Part shown: in pieces, positions 37,801-39,060 of the stretch
How the letters are laid out: the number at the start of each line of letters is the position of its first letter
Numbering within the stretch: the stretch's first letter is position 1
Assembly: GCA_007859835.1 (NCBI GenBank)
Contig: SJPJ01000001.1
Span: 4,569,078-4,633,077, forward strand
DNA: 64,000 nucleotides
Direction of reading: 5' to 3'
Source: Novipirellula herctigrandis
GTDB taxonomy: Bacteria > Planctomycetota > Planctomycetia > Pirellulales > Pirellulaceae
The notes under the pieces: model-generated
Databases searched by the model: none
What the model saw: the letters and a program-made list of their open reading frames with translations, nothing else
What the model was told of the DNA's origin: nothing
Position numbers and translations under genes: made by a program

Positions 37801-38947
37801 ACCATCAACGCTAATAAGTTTCTCTGGAGAGGCCGAGCAATCAGAGACGTCAGCGACTTTCGCCGGTGAATCCACACCACTGCTTTCAGTATCGAACTCC
37901 GGCGACGTGTCTTGGACGACGATCGGTGATGTAGCGGTTGCTGATGGCATGGCTACGATCAGCGAAGACGTGGGAATGTTAAGCAGTCTTTCGCAGACAT
38001 TCGTCGTTCCGGATGGAGCAAACACGATTACGTTTACACTAGGCGGTGTTTCGCTTGATATCGGTGGCTCGCATCCGCCGGAAGCATTTGAAGTTGCTTT
38101 GCTGGATTCGAATACGTCGCTCTCGCTACTGGATGAAATGCAGGGATTGCCAGGTGGCGATGCTTTGTTGAATGTGGGCGCAGACGGCGAAATCCGTTTT
38201 GCTGATTCGGTTCGCGTGTCTGCGGTTAGTTCCAGCGGCGACACGGTCAATCTAGCGACCGAGTCGATCGATGTGACAGTGTCGATTCCGGCCGAGGCCA
38301 GCGGTAAAACAGCGACATTGTATTTTGACCTGATTGGATTCGGCGATGACGCAAGTAGTGCCCAGGTCAGCAACATCGCGTTGGACGCGGTCAGCGCAAT
38401 CACGTGGCAAAACCCCGTCAACCGATTCGATGTCGACGGCGAAAATGGAGTAACAGCAGCCGATGCACTGGCAATCATTAACGAGATGAGTGACATCACG
38501 GTCCATGACGTTCTCGATGATTTCAAGTTGTTCCCAATCACCGATACCGTGGGTCCACCACCGTTCTATGATGTGAACGGCGATGGACGGTTGACCGCTC
38601 TCGATGCATTGGAGGTAATCAACCGGCTGAACGAACAAGCGAATCCGGCACAACCCGAATGGCAGAATCCCGCATTGCGGTTCGACGTCGACGGAAAAGG
38701 GGACGTTACCGCAAACGATGCTTTGGCGATCATCAACGAATTAACCGACGCACGAATCCATAATCGCGCGACGGGGGAATTGCCAATGGTCTCCGACAAT
38801 GTCTATCCCGCACCCTACGTCGACGTAAACGGGGACGGCAAATTGACCGCAGGAGATGCACTCGATGTGATTAACGAAATGACGCGGCGCAGCACAATGG
38901 AACCGGAATCGATCGACCAAGCCCTTTTGGACTTGTCGGAGCTTTAG
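7862..38947 (+). CDS. Giant multidomain exported/surface protein (10,361 aa)
   Basis: A single uninterrupted frame of 10,361 codons, predicted mass above 1 MDa. The N-terminus is basic and carries an LFEQLEDRRLLA motif (residues 33-44) like the LEPR-XLL signal of planctomycete exported proteins. Domains in approximate order by residue: beta-helix repeats 47-985; LamG 1138-1330; SbsA-type Ig-like with an inserted PA14-like module 1335-2068; 13 CARDB-type repeats 2072-3835; TIG-like to about 4050; unassigned 4050-4560; propeller 4718-4976; about nine cadherin/putative-Ig repeats 5190-6060; RHS-like 6247-6527; a dockerin-like pair 6632-6673; BIG2-like 6763-6945; second propeller 7353-7747; alpha/beta-hydrolase-like 7878-8207; jelly-roll-like 8308-8478; metzincin-like 8767-9160; Calx-beta-like 9805-9935; dockerins 10182-10344. 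It probably works outside the cytoplasm in adhesion or polymer capture; this is inference. The start ATG has only a weak GAGA-type ribosome-binding site. Confidence 0.93.
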   Translation: MLPNWWGRSTQGPKRHHKKQDSPKERCRKRRSLFEQLEDRRLLATDVAGVIEEDQTWSGTIRVTGDTTIPDGVTVGIDPGTVIKFEHGRWLTAIGTLDAIGTATAPIVFTSAQDDSIGEDLTDGVDGTPVAGQWESLNLDSDTAVLTHVEVRYAGSTSGPNNGNSVGAVEIRADASPQLSNVLITDSNFVGIDIESGNPSLQNVQITDGDSVAIRQAFAADPTYHGVTANNNLGGDHVQLGGGTLTTDRIWDFDGLPVHLTNNIIISQLDGTPATLTVAPGSVIKVANAQFISANPGILKAEGTADAPIAFTSVHDDTVGGDSNADGGATSPMPGNWESIYLWSDDSVLSNVEVRYAGSISGPNNGDSLGAVEINASPLLSNVRITNNDFIGIDVESGTSIFQNVVITDSDAFAIRQAFAADPTYDGVTARDNAGGDHVQLAGGTLTTDRTWDFDGLPIHLTNNITVSQLDGAPATLTVVPGSVIKIANGQFISANPGILKAPGTVDAPIVFSSIHDDSVGGDSNADGDSTSPTPGNWESIYLWSDESVLSNVEVRYAGSTSGPNNGDSLGAVEIRASPSLSNVRISNNDFIGIDVESGTPTFQNVVITDSDAFAIRQAFASNPIYDGVTARNNAGGNHVQLAGGTITTDRTWDFGGLPIHLTNNITVSQLDGAPATLTVVPGSVIKVANAQFISANPGILKAQGTVDAPIVFTSLHDDTVGGDSNADGGATSPVPGNWESIYLRTDESVLSNVEVRYAGSISGPNNGDSLGAVEINASPLLSNVRISHNDFIGIDVESGTPIFQNVLITDSDAYVVRQAFAADPTYDGVTARDNAGGDHVQLAGGTLTTDRTWDFDGLPIHLANNITISQLDGLPATLTVVPGSVIKVAHAQFISANPGILKAIGTADAPIVFTSIHDDTVGGDSNANRDATSPIPGNWESIYLWSDDSVLSHTEVRYAGSTAGPNNGNSVAAIDIREDVSVVDTTIASSNNRGVRIHGGANAELTRLRVINVDAQGVHVDDGNATITNTDFLGGPEGVLIDNGSSASVTGSSFVGQTSFAARHLGTDRTNATFTGNYWAHPGGPHDPSGSDGFVNDNPFGTPVTDHVDYGSFLSVPPRPLGPRALSLSRIDPIKAPIHHRYEADDSTADQSGTRNGSLVGDATYGLGRIGGSAFSLDGDGDYVSLGDFSPPSDWTIAAWVNPENVPLTGRITIAGGDAQNRDWSIGIRDGNYVANYRNDQFLDSGVTASNNVWTHVAATLRGSTLNIYIDGAPLANVDIGPAYSPTSSSIRIGSSSFNSAGFFTGRIDEVSIVARSVSDAEITSLRDNGTITPDSDKDRLLVVFDSPIITDSVSADDFTLSGPTTVAVESVRMVGERTVEITLTNIINNAGSYTLAVGPQIVGSAGIAMDQDLDGTAGEPTDDIFNGPFIVDKAGPRIISQFPDETTSSVLTKVTVTFNEPIDPDTLTLASVELTSPAVRAAKQAFAPISLNGDYSIKLVRSTEAFDGLTGALQVLDDTNLQQEVINENQPFINYGPSAGNFGNDIPNPLDGPGSDDYLVHDATATFVVPKAGVYTFAIGSDDGYRLEIGDFSTEFDGARSLTTDLVTFDFPVAGEYPVRMVMYDLTSTSGFELSAAQGTKTEFDGDFVLVGDTVTFTGGIPTLGVESLDESDTAFRLTFPPQPIDGDYELTVQPVAKDTSGNLHDQNTNGAGGEPEDIYIRTITVDRQPLRIVSQSPTGIQVGALESLEVTFNVPIDQGSFSTGDVRVDGPAGRVTATSVERITDTTYRINLTRSTADGNYEIIVGPGITDVGGTLMDSDGDAIPGEVADRYEGTITVTGAGPVVTDFLPVGTIPAPLSSVDVAFSEALDAATFTTADITLTGPDGIIPITSISSSDDLTYTLSFAAITTAGDYTISIGPNLTDVAGTAMDQDQDGTAGEATEDVFMSSFTLDSGGPTILSYTPDFVTKPYFFIDVTFDEEIDVSTFTPQDVSLIGPNGVIAVNQVIARDSDMVRISFPNQSTVGEYTFSIGPDILDPSGNAMDQDGDGSFGEIDDDRFIASVVFAVPDLTIDSITAADSAKNGDIVTVDWTVSNIGGALATNPWSDRIVLSADDIYGNGDDLQLGVLTHSEDLARGETYTTSLSVDIPFGISGDYFILVRTDRSNQLFEENDLNNTISHPIAIELEDPPADLIVDAITTPANGFIGEVIDVTWRVRNDGTATTTVDSWTDRLFLSSDNVPGGDIFLGDVIHDDALGSNASYTTTASFVVPASVTPGDYFVIVQTDLTNRVAEPTAEGNNITPSTGLVSIATAPLADLVVTTVAPASGQLPVSGEELTINWTTTNDGDKPATTDWTDYIYFSTDDQLDSEDVLLGTKVTTDDVLVGDTTDQSLRVTLPDEIASEYFFIVVPDAEDTVREGEGETTGTKASDAVAISLFPYADLTVSDVIAPTLLIGDPVDLTVTWTVQNVGDGPGRVNTWTDRVILSNDDILGDHDDIVLGTFDHTGAVPVGESYSRTEILPLAIRTHGRFTLFVQTDLNDVVYEIDGDASNSASPDHPVDVSTKPFSDLVVDEVTFSGTPTSGESVDVSWTISNQGIATTDRDIWTDYVYISSDPTGATGLRLIGSSVHGGALGVGNSYSRTTDVTIPRDADGENYLFVRTGGPYEFIYSGLDAGNQGRSEDLDVIFIPPPPVNLRVTEISLGGLTEVNDGTQVEVTWTVRNDGPNDTETGWEDKLYLKSTGGGETKDYGRFRVEEPLIAGQTLTRTELVTLPRTTGLFRLFVDADTRSDVIETDETDNTTFSDTLQINLRPRPDLRVTQVTTPEAITAGTIIDVEFTVANLGTADTPSGGSRWNDRVYLSSSSSSTSSDGVLLGELQNGSALGFAGTTSGQPSEYRSSGSFLIPRSYSGNWFVLVVTDALGKVDEFPAESNNRTASAIAIDANPVPPPDIVAQSVNGPGDVFDDSSFTVRYKVANLGAGITNPGSWTDRIWLTLGKDGPKPARGDIFIGNSHHSGALEVGDSYEAEATVKVPRGITGQYFLTVYADGYNRVYESAFASNINPDAPNDLEGSNYVSTPINVLLTPSADLQVTKVKVDGGGARHPDAADPSVPFSVTWEVANNGTAVTDRETWADAIYLSDDTEFGNDTLLFALPHSGALQPGELYEHTAEFTLPPSAAGSHILVRTNVDPRIALTEEEKFLDEVQAILKRIEVASGKPIGETGVSDIEQFSRGELLAILAGPTNQLVTVYEGVFTDNNVGATEATIVDVPADLSVTSVVADAESKSGEPINVRWTIENVGAFATDEVMQSIRQYVFLSQDPVFDPTRAFLADSQSFVLDDPLEPGESYSDSTTVFTPPGSSGIWHAHVFTNVTVRRGVPGFGEWGEGSYPGWVDHFADKIWEGDDGRLNNSGSSDQIDVQYAEPNLVISGLSAVPVDPNSGSQLQVSFTVTNEGTRKTRVSSWADGIFLSTDTSLDSYDFELDSAQRREPLDIGESYEVSATVRVPDNIGGPFNVLAVTDTIFRKRIYGRPLPYPITEGPSRLVGRSNAVLEFADEADNQVIVSLDVTQVPTPDLIIDTVNSQSRVLVGEDFSFSYTVSNDGGVIPETQVPYFDRVYLSRDRLLDPSSDHYVKQFQIRDRIGPGGTSTVTEELRLPRGLVGDYYVIVQTDIPRSSRPDGEVLEANEQNNIRVSDSPMLIEQPPPSDLQVIDISAPTAAAVGDVVTVSWTVENRGDEPAKARIADAVYVSDDAVWDLGDPLVGRKEAPGVRTVNPGQTYTETVEFEVPARLPGDFRILVRTDIFDDVVEGENNRNNTGFSADTMAITVPRLRFDIPLEEQLAQGVSRLFQLDTDPGQTVRIDLDSLNNVGSHELYVAHERLPKPFDFDAAYEGYLRPDQSLLIPETLGGRYFVLARAGVRIALSQEEEENSLLLRQEYPVTLNATRIPFGITDITPDSGGDDRYVTVTIHGAEFPEQAAIRLVRPELAEFAPVSIERIDATKLIAVFDLRDAPHGLYDVQVLHPDGRLAEDPYRFQIEAADPLESNIGVAGPSQIDLGATGAYGFTVQSLTNVDTPYTIFEYAFPNVENKFEAIIPGPAIEFVTGLRGDAGTVAPLFDPISTFDFGSLAPELNLAGALTGRGVAIDLPTGGVTEIGAAVTIYPGLRELLETNPDFLKDLDPLILDMLAFDFYVAAASTPLTSAQYIEFQTEEARKLRGAILADTDASNVLRSFVGNDQEFVDLYLTALVDLGLMRPEDAPPEADGRAEDINAFFVAVGGLFGGDAGSGIIDDAAANLVTAQTMLGDLIEQLRVYYGHTEGAFGGGTAALREDYDLQLANPTSFATFTLRAGPPPLFEGGEIADTIVFNTDDFGTLVGDTVEVQGPTGVGDGNFVPISTPLPYTVTATFDSDATDAAREIRVIVPLDDTLDERSLQLADIQIGSRTISLPPGRPAFVGEFDLFDEDGYVLQVTAGIDATTRTASYLLRAIDPRDGLPPVDNAVGILQPGESVKVGFFVNADTVAAAGTGGDVATGDPIDMTARVIIDDGEPVDSEVSFAALDAVAPTTTHTTTPLGSDRYEIKWGATDDSGGSGVATHSLLVSRDGGNRFRTVLYRTSDSTFTYQAAAGEEPIFLVRSIDVAGNVEAVGDGVRVPRLVPEINLGNAPRAAVVVAPNIPNAQPDGAAVEKRIFTEAAFGIPSRTSPTNPSQFARVIRPLAAEQFATISGESGASIGTLAMAVSPDGQNVYISGGAGRNELYRFSTQTTERTALATGNAPIYELAFDSAGQLWASTGGEGLLQLDPSTGAVLDSIGAGVSLGIASIPGATELYVATTGGIQRFDTATRKFTPFSDIRVDSLAVAADGTLYGTAWPERDQVLRFDFRGRAEVVATVEGGAESLAFGAPQSLLEDLLIVGHENTGQVSVVDPASLQQTVIASSGFGRVEGIEPLGGDRFLVTQGDQVDVFFSVAAPRVIETEILNGNNRANLVFDVSLNANPADQASGNNIDNYTLTNMDTGEEVSIGAVRYDAGTRTAELLFEQLPPAEYVLQVSSQVESEQAIPIGGDGFETTFRVFEDVTLSMSVSYENTRINRADGTLLFDVIVTNNNGFDVAGPINIVFDQLGDESVVYFGNDGAPADANGFQLFADGAVLEGSTSSAPQTITIQNRELVDLMFNPRVLASLPDNQLPNFNSAPLEVGSVNAEYEYLAEAEDPDGSAVTYVLASGPKGATVDPITGMVDWMPNRSSDVKADFELRAYDARGAYRRQVWTVDVTDANRAPIISPVEDQLFTEGDLIDIPVSAFDPDGDDLIYFADNLPPGAVFDSVGQSLRWRPGGMDAGEYKAVTLIVSDSFVESRVSFDIVIANNNVAPKIAPLANRTINEGDVISFMLVGTDEDGDALRYLTPNAPPGAFLDPNIGLFEWTPGYDQHGIFEIDFFADDGQTRTKQSAVLTVNNLNGQVDFPELDEFDILEGQTIQLRIAASDPEFSGVPTDPTVTGEDFFVDFEGLIPQLTYTHDTLPGAATYDTERQIFTWTPTFDEAGLYKFDFTAEDDGDGTGSPTTDTVTLTINVQDANGAPEVNTIGNQTVAIGETLEIPIVAVDPEGASIEISAQIGQATQLPRWATLTDNGNGTGTLSLAPQPGDRDDYLVTITAKEAAGTLDLQGQTQFILQATSENGPPFMHSVFDAVLVPGSPYLLPLFVTDADQDPLAFNASGLPSGASLTPSTVYGEANFAWNPTASEIGTHTITFEVTDSGNNGAAAPLSTSHTITLTVRQSNIRPDLDAIGAQTVAEGQTLSLQAFARDDDGDTVHFTADLVNGTATGPLPTGAQFDQATGQLTWTPNSTQAGDYRIRITASDGAGSRSDDVLVTVTNVNQAPVFSTLPQLFGREGEQLVFSVNAGDADGEPLIYAFTGVRPDGFRFDPTSRTVAWDVDFESTGNYVLPFLVTDPSGGQDTLHVQVQVLPTNREPELNAPTLRNAQIGELFEIPIVVTDADGDTVTLSATDLPAGASIDGDNVLRWEPQGFQAGQHTIRLIADDGTLQVQRTITLVASFNPVGPKVTIVTTPSFPATPGQEVVIEPIADSDVLLQSTTLVINGQSVTLDELGRGTFVANMPGRYEVSTTVVDIEGRQTVVTQPLFIRDPGDRTAPRIEITEFTPPVVTGMRDLMFDIFDEGLASYTIDLIPRGGGAAITLREGTTSIVRLVTLDPEQFKNGFYTISIAASDFGGLTSTQTYDIEINSATKTAAVQRSTTDLSITLAGINVEFSRYYDSLDSIPEGFFNTPLIDPQIALGGDTASDSFTAMPAGTRLYVTLPTGERVGFTFQPEAITTGIETYRPAWVADGDVNWGLESFDRTIQPVDGKYYIVGSGLPYVPAVANMSVDVFTLVAPNGQRYGFRTDGESIGGFDYRLNRITATDGSTSVRYTDSGFVAPDGSRLDIVRDGLDRINELVGSDDQHIVYRYNAEGQLSTAIDVVSGDRTFYGYDDEGRLNIVAPSSTDGTHFTYDDDGKPLPTSSVTPHLGGTRSVFGIPLTGTLLAGETDRYAFTITEGELRSSATATITIGVEIDSADFDPNSAAVDSFNTGYEFTEAGRSVALFTINRSGTHVLTISGSAAGAYSAEIYLVGDSNGDSVVDGADSQTGSDFDRDGDIDAVDDAASASNFGFVARQRPSGSPRDVFIRPGQRLPISTDEIFVSDETHLTYIVTSDGTEIGAEIDPVTNSLLIRTSLDFVGPSSVFLVADDGVERSSQVEIKLDANGVSIADVRLLEDREAIDLGERSRVELAVTYTDGSSDIVSSQELGFVSSDPNTLEIKDGHLRGLADGFAYVEGSVAGQKLVKTVLVGLPTDVNTLATSLLNIQAYPASVVLPPQDSRDIVILIDGKRLDSLDMPQETVFITSDPSVVTVDSVGRIKAVGTGIAEVISVYRAGLSRTQVRVAEPVAGKVEIDTNGGVVGDATSGFVSIPAGGFRTPASVELLTRPIEQVADEVGAGFVAAAAFDLDFSGESLSIPAQVAVPVDGLSAGEPVYFMRRETLIDADGNESVIFVQDDTGVVGDDGLARTSSPPSEGINRQGPYIVMAAEDDQDLVQVDLGLSIIRGDFTNAEYGIVATPTQLGTEAMPVSVPFAGQVFLSLGRTLFVPPIETQFDIWVRRDGIAQKLVSHTFDVGNQTQFDFTIDGDPTDLVTDDGYPIIENARIIHAIEDEPTKIRLEGRNFFVESRQGILPVQQSDVRVTFVRGILDSFRLENDKDDPDDLVLPASSFELNIDSDPHSIEFAAPNAVPISSSLIVVSRPRRTIGSDKDDPAELLDSRPFRIRAESRLSFAAAIQSGSILVTERSAVDQVDRVAQLSVAPEGARPLRTILSNDQERLFVTLSDPTGIAVFDANTLLQLDADGALFEDLDGNPDTTADLIPLPIGARPDFMATTPDGKYLYVADGRFGSIYVVDLRLDSLTYHQHVDTISLPLSPYGIRGLAITPDGKYLAATAPGHPLHRASAGPGHVFVLKIGEDTIQSTDTEGITTESVVPTSLLDHICRVGPEPYAVVATADSDTFLFTDRSQEGTAYNVLRRNTKGWFIDSFQATLGERIALNNSLNVRDPLDVENLNDIELIPGRTDFAFVSGYNAKFLDDPLVRAGGNVGIIADPLNLTAEGPRLIAATEQIERSFPDNLAIGADGQTLYVTMQGTREQQAYDIASIFAVIEQAKKVGYDLTKNSLERAALELFDGSRGILVARNATDPASALRGVDAVPNSLTLTSPVNAISDSQRPTFQWNVGVPNGESRIYVSVFPAGSGLFPQDLGSVDLNPYRIVSGVSVTADEFGNATFSLPDSLELTAGQNYYWGVEAFQNGGRRSRRDSTFTVRPEIVTQTDRFNTVTVITHGFTLDPSAALSDEPLENAPESFIEMAKLVARRGGDGVVMIYNREKGKFISLDGREPIPGRPVVLVSDWIKESVVNDSGFAEGAADALFAAIMDFDKDNAGRLMKSPLHFIGHSRGTIVNSEIIQRFGIHKQDKNDIQMTTLDAHDLPQRSLDTPVSAVQQLFTRISRELVGEVCDSLNPTIRSRVACWVSKVGADLAVGFADATVVVTDVIGSLADLEWLHYGEFREPTVQVWNNLAFADNYYQELGTHARTITPNGFSLPAASINQRLHENDKDAEQPIAGRAGFTQDDFIGTSIQDATGFGGVAGPHSRVWKWYAGTIDVGLQDFGGERVWRRLYDANFERTVGQAIFAVDYNETPWYQAYEGAKNGPEDIGKISEGIATGWFYSAVGGGSEYRADLAGSVPVTYDNTLADDYANGQRGPAVPSLFNGDFEQGNLHLGRFNHAETEFVGPERRFPFGQYAIPGWAYHNGNKVRFPKGAQYTVNENGNTSLLLGDGLDEIRHNRFYAPDGGSGLRFDLSIVGSATGKLTVSVETEPGKMTLIDDVNLAELENDLFETVYFPFDFDGVYSSLVFAIEGGTVLLDNVEIIAGARLVDNDGDPDDGYANLTPIQSGIPVQDIAEGETNSNSSFSDFVLDSSSDDVTTKLRRIIITGAGLLESIGIGAGDDEFSAKVGERTEEERRVETLREDATCFVIFFDADITDRDPGTCEILSMLATPEETLITSISSKGDIDFEIAIREPSFLSDSGFEYDVYASLMQVEVFYIDVPKDGIDSRQSTRRSVYSANATYTNDGDVSDGILDLGDIPEGSQRDVRIAYTYPKQKNQLGRYRLQKPGSRDLENLQNFEKPTRGDGTNVPESFDVLTTKVLEKRVTPYSETVQFEFYRANDEVLDNEFRRIHDGFVSELQIDFSVSGNYDIPFPKDTIESVITTLHAGGNEQVKNLFGETAVDLGLLQTFVTNTREAFKSVYSDFENVEVVNGNSAGNISVSVKETNPDGQGAQELSTYVSGGVADTNLVVSSTTGMKKGMVITGTGFTSGQKIVSVTDATTVVISAVADTSPSGTLTFTLAPKRTLGTAQVGFKYKEFDDFVKSIRTEELSETQLVARMEEAGLFTGTGEINLFMDRIFANASDVGKVASRLGSVLAHEVGHVIGLLDNYTEKELEKVQEDRDVTKAVSAADKVTLKAFDRFSGTGLMHGINLESNLQGEAFDRFEVYFVQLATAASQQEVEKARSALLVENFFGAENPLELPDHYVTMAGGILLNWLEASTILSDLAYSFNIKGNQTVNILPTTSAIFVDRQQPINLRDPNVDEINDSDLRVAVPTEDPIGDEQIFIGNFQESPDEALEEFEAARERTLKEAIGDSLDPEDTNSPPSPEAEASLTAEESIRYEYQAGSFEGAAADEGFGVYLIGSGTPIPFQYVGAPGKIDRYYYRLGGPDAPWTLSGSPNVQLNSDDLRDGDNLFDMVGIIDGVRITHASTVIVATERVDWELDLQDSTGTVYENAAVRFLSGNVPEDYKLIGRLSGIDGLERADDLPNLQFQETQSEIPFASLTKVDDETYAFEADGGLQSLAASSDVFVELDDIPLSNKQPLYIDPIPQWLVNANTSIEFVAANGTYQIESTLPSATQFKLSNAVTGAVETLFGESAATFVDAGIGVRAVISINRNESGVLIPVDARLRMQILGSEVLDYVRPFEDDKVASQIQLDPRSHLPTRGRIVAGPYAIPEFNFDPDPLTIAKGGKIVNALGAAIPIDFEIQAAIEASLQGTWAVGVGLENDGGVVKLDSDHTFLKLKAVGRATAAVSAEVGVPLIASVTGQLTVDSELHAHFDARFGGTIAEGSLVLDDDSPSFDQSWASIQACGTLNLKAQAILLGSSEAEFGPYNLTKLLSGGANQVTLFGEIPENFADRTCSFAAPTLITQELIEIAEGSNGEQIEIALSKTLGLSPEEAANVRVKVELIEKAGQVVTDGATALEDFRTGVFSSTPTLGGTVKDGIASVFVSGLINDSDAEGDESFVGVVTLEGLPEGKSVKPIEIEFVIKDDDGPPPEGESPAASGSLPTNETDQPDALFNPSLPIAAEPVESTSSLVSEQPSTLISFSGEAEQSETSATFAGESTPLLSVSNSGDVSWTTIGDVAVADGMATISEDVGMLSSLSQTFVVPDGANTITFTLGGVSLDIGGSHPPEAFEVALLDSNTSLSLLDEMQGLPGGDALLNVGADGEIRFADSVRVSAVSSSGDTVNLATESIDVTVSIPAEASGKTATLYFDLIGFGDDASSAQVSNIALDAVSAITWQNPVNRFDVDGENGVTAADALAIINEMSDITVHDVLDDFKLFPITDTVGPPPFYDVNGDGRLTALDALEVINRLNEQANPAQPEWQNPALRFDVDGKGDVTANDALAIINELTDARIHNRATGELPMVSDNVYPAPYVDVNGDGKLTAGDALDVINEMTRRSTMEPESIDQALLDLSEL
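7955..7993 (+). other. LEPR-XLL-like export motif of the giant protein
   Basis: Residues 32-44 read SLFEQLEDRRLLA after an Arg/Lys-rich stretch. The pattern (LExLExRxLL followed by small residues) is a recurring N-terminal signature of very large exported proteins in planctomycetes. No ordinary hydrophobic signal peptide precedes it. Its exact sorting route is not established from sequence. Confidence 0.75.
8000..10800 (+). repeat. Five tandem ~603-bp units encoding beta-helix modules
   Basis: The NWES/QWES anchor codon (Trp) lies at 8261, 8870, 9473, 10076 and 10679, giving periods of 609, 603, 603 and 603 bases (201 codons). Each unit contains a TWDFDGLPIHLTNN-type start, PGSVIKVANAQFISANPG, then VEVRYAGSxSGPNNG and short right-handed beta-helix rungs (LSNVRI, FQNVVI). 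Units B to D are very alike in DNA; the first unit and the second half of the last are diverged. Parallel beta-helix repeats of this kind often form adhesin stalks or bind polysaccharide. Confidence 0.92.
11272..11860 (+). other. LamG/concanavalin-like domain of the giant protein
   Basis: Residues about 1138-1330 show the LamG-type pattern: FSLDGDGDYVSLGDF, WTIAAWVNPEN, NVWTHVAATLRGSTLNIYIDG and GRIDEVSI. These beta-sandwich domains bind carbohydrate or protein ligands. The short LamG protein encoded at 46396 has the same order of motifs. Confidence 0.85.
11865..14070 (+). repeat. Five SbsA-type Ig-like repeats with calcium-like loops
   Basis: Five Ig-like units (PRIISQFPDETTSSV, VTVTFNEPID and relatives) mostly end in a MDQDxDGxxGE loop, near 12090, 13320, 13660 and 13993, with a degenerate DQNTNGAGGE near 12985. 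Such Asp-rich loops commonly bind calcium between Ig domains. The second unit is split by a PA14-like module at about 12345-12810 (YTFAIGSDDGYRLEIG). Confidence 0.75.
14075..19365 (+). repeat. Thirteen CARDB-type Ig-like repeats
   Basis: Thirteen consecutive units of about 110-150 residues each begin with a (P/A)DL-V--- strand (for example PDLTIDSI, ADLIVDAI, SDLVVDEV), then VTWTVxNxG, W-DRxxLS-D, Y--------P and end with a VxExxExNN-like segment. This is the CARDB (cell adhesion related domain in bacteria) pattern. They are well diverged from each other, unlike the beta-helix units, so this array is older or not being homogenised. Confidence 0.85.
22015..22790 (+). other. First propeller-like segment
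   Basis: Repeated short blades such as AVSPDGQNVYISGG, LAFDSAGQLWASTGGEG, ELYVATTGGIQRFD and LAVAADGTLYGTAW are typical of NHL/YVTN-type beta-propellers. About six blades are visible. Ligand unknown. Confidence 0.65.
23430..26040 (+). repeat. About nine cadherin-like/putative Ig repeats
   Basis: Units of about 95 residues start with APxIxxxxxQ or a similar strand and contain D-DGD-L-Y----LP-GA-FD and a closing W-P----AG-Y----- segment (for example DPDGDDLIYFADNLPPGA). This fits the He_PIG/cadherin-like group. The conserved Asp residues suggest calcium-rigidified linkers. Confidence 0.8.
26600..27440 (+). other. RHS/YD-repeat-like segment
   Basis: The segment contains VEFSRYYDSL, a YGFRTDGESIGG stretch, then LNRITATDGSTSVRYTDSG, GLDRINELVGSDDQHIVYRY and FYGYDDEGRLNIVAPS, which resemble YD repeats of RHS proteins. 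Only a few repeats are present and there is no RHS core box or toxin tail, so this is a fragment or a borrowed module. Confidence 0.6.
27755..27880 (+). other. Internal dockerin-like EF-hand pair
   Basis: GDSNGDSVVDGADS and DFDRDGDIDAVDDAA form two adjacent Asp-rich loops of the dockerin type I kind, about 3,500 residues before the C-terminal dockerins. The position suggests the end of an ancestral shorter protein fused to the next part. Confidence 0.6.
29920..31100 (+). other. Second propeller-like segment
   Basis: Motifs such as RTILSNDQERLFVTLSDP, MATTPDGKYLYVADGRFGSI, LAITPDGKYLAATAPG and LAIGADGQTLYVTMQG match YVTN/lactonase-type propeller blades. It lies directly before the Fn3-like and alpha/beta-hydrolase-like segments. 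Confidence 0.7.
31495..32480 (+). other. Embedded alpha/beta-hydrolase-like domain
   Basis: VTVITHGF (oxyanion-hole type HG) is followed about 115 residues later by HFIGHSRGT, a nucleophile elbow with Ser at codon 31856 (residue 7999), then LDAHDLP and GPHSRVW with His8195 as candidate catalytic base. This is the lipase/esterase arrangement inside a giant surface protein. Whether it is active, and on what, cannot be told. Confidence 0.7.
34160..35340 (+). other. Embedded metzincin-like metalloprotease domain
   Basis: The zinc motif HEVGHVIGLLD (34958-34990; H9033, E9034, H9037, third ligand candidate D9043) is followed by a Met-turn candidate GLMHG near 35100. The HExxHxxGxxD form with Asp as third ligand is seen in some metzincins such as snapalysin. 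The domain is split by a base-composition outlier at 34535-34735. Confidence 0.75.
34535..34735 (+). other. AT-richer inserted module inside the metzincin domain
   Basis: About 67 codons with visibly lower GC and codons such as AGT, ACT, GTA and TTA that are rare around it. The encoded segment (NLVVSSTTGMKKGMVITG, then GQKIVSVTDATTVVIS and a GTLTFTLA end) resembles small beta modules found in phage tail-fibre and marine viral proteins. It keeps the frame and sits before the active-site helix. Confidence 0.65.
37275..37665 (+). other. Calx-beta-like segment
   Basis: The segment from LIEIAEGSNGEQIEIAL through DSDAEGDESFVGVVTL to IEFVIKDDD has the usual order of Calx-beta modules (variable start, EGDESF, ending in DDD). 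It binds calcium in related proteins. It precedes a Ser/Thr-rich spacer and the dockerins. Confidence 0.65.
38405..38890 (+). repeat. Two C-terminal dockerin type I-like modules
   Basis: Four DxDGxGxVTAxDALxIIN loops in two pairs (RFDVDGENGVTAADALAII, YDVNGDGRLTALDALEVIN, FDVDGKGDVTANDALAIIN, YVDVNGDGKLTAGDALDVIN). Dockerins bind cohesins through calcium-loaded loops; planctomycetes carry many dockerin-bearing proteins. No cohesin was recognised in the window. The protein ends 19 residues after the last module. Confidence 0.9.
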
Positions 38948-39060
38948 ATTCCTCTATCGCTCATACGTCCATGAATATTATCGGTCAGCGACATTCACTG
39001 GCGGGGAGAAACAGGCTAGAATCATCGACTGTCGATTCCCTCTTCTCCTCATGATGTCTG

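Noticed and set aside
37285-38541. A 418-codon open frame on the minus strand within the giant gene
   Set aside because: Antisense to clear Calx-beta and dockerin coding; Ser/Thr-rich composition is typical of reversed coding frames, with no domain and no start context.
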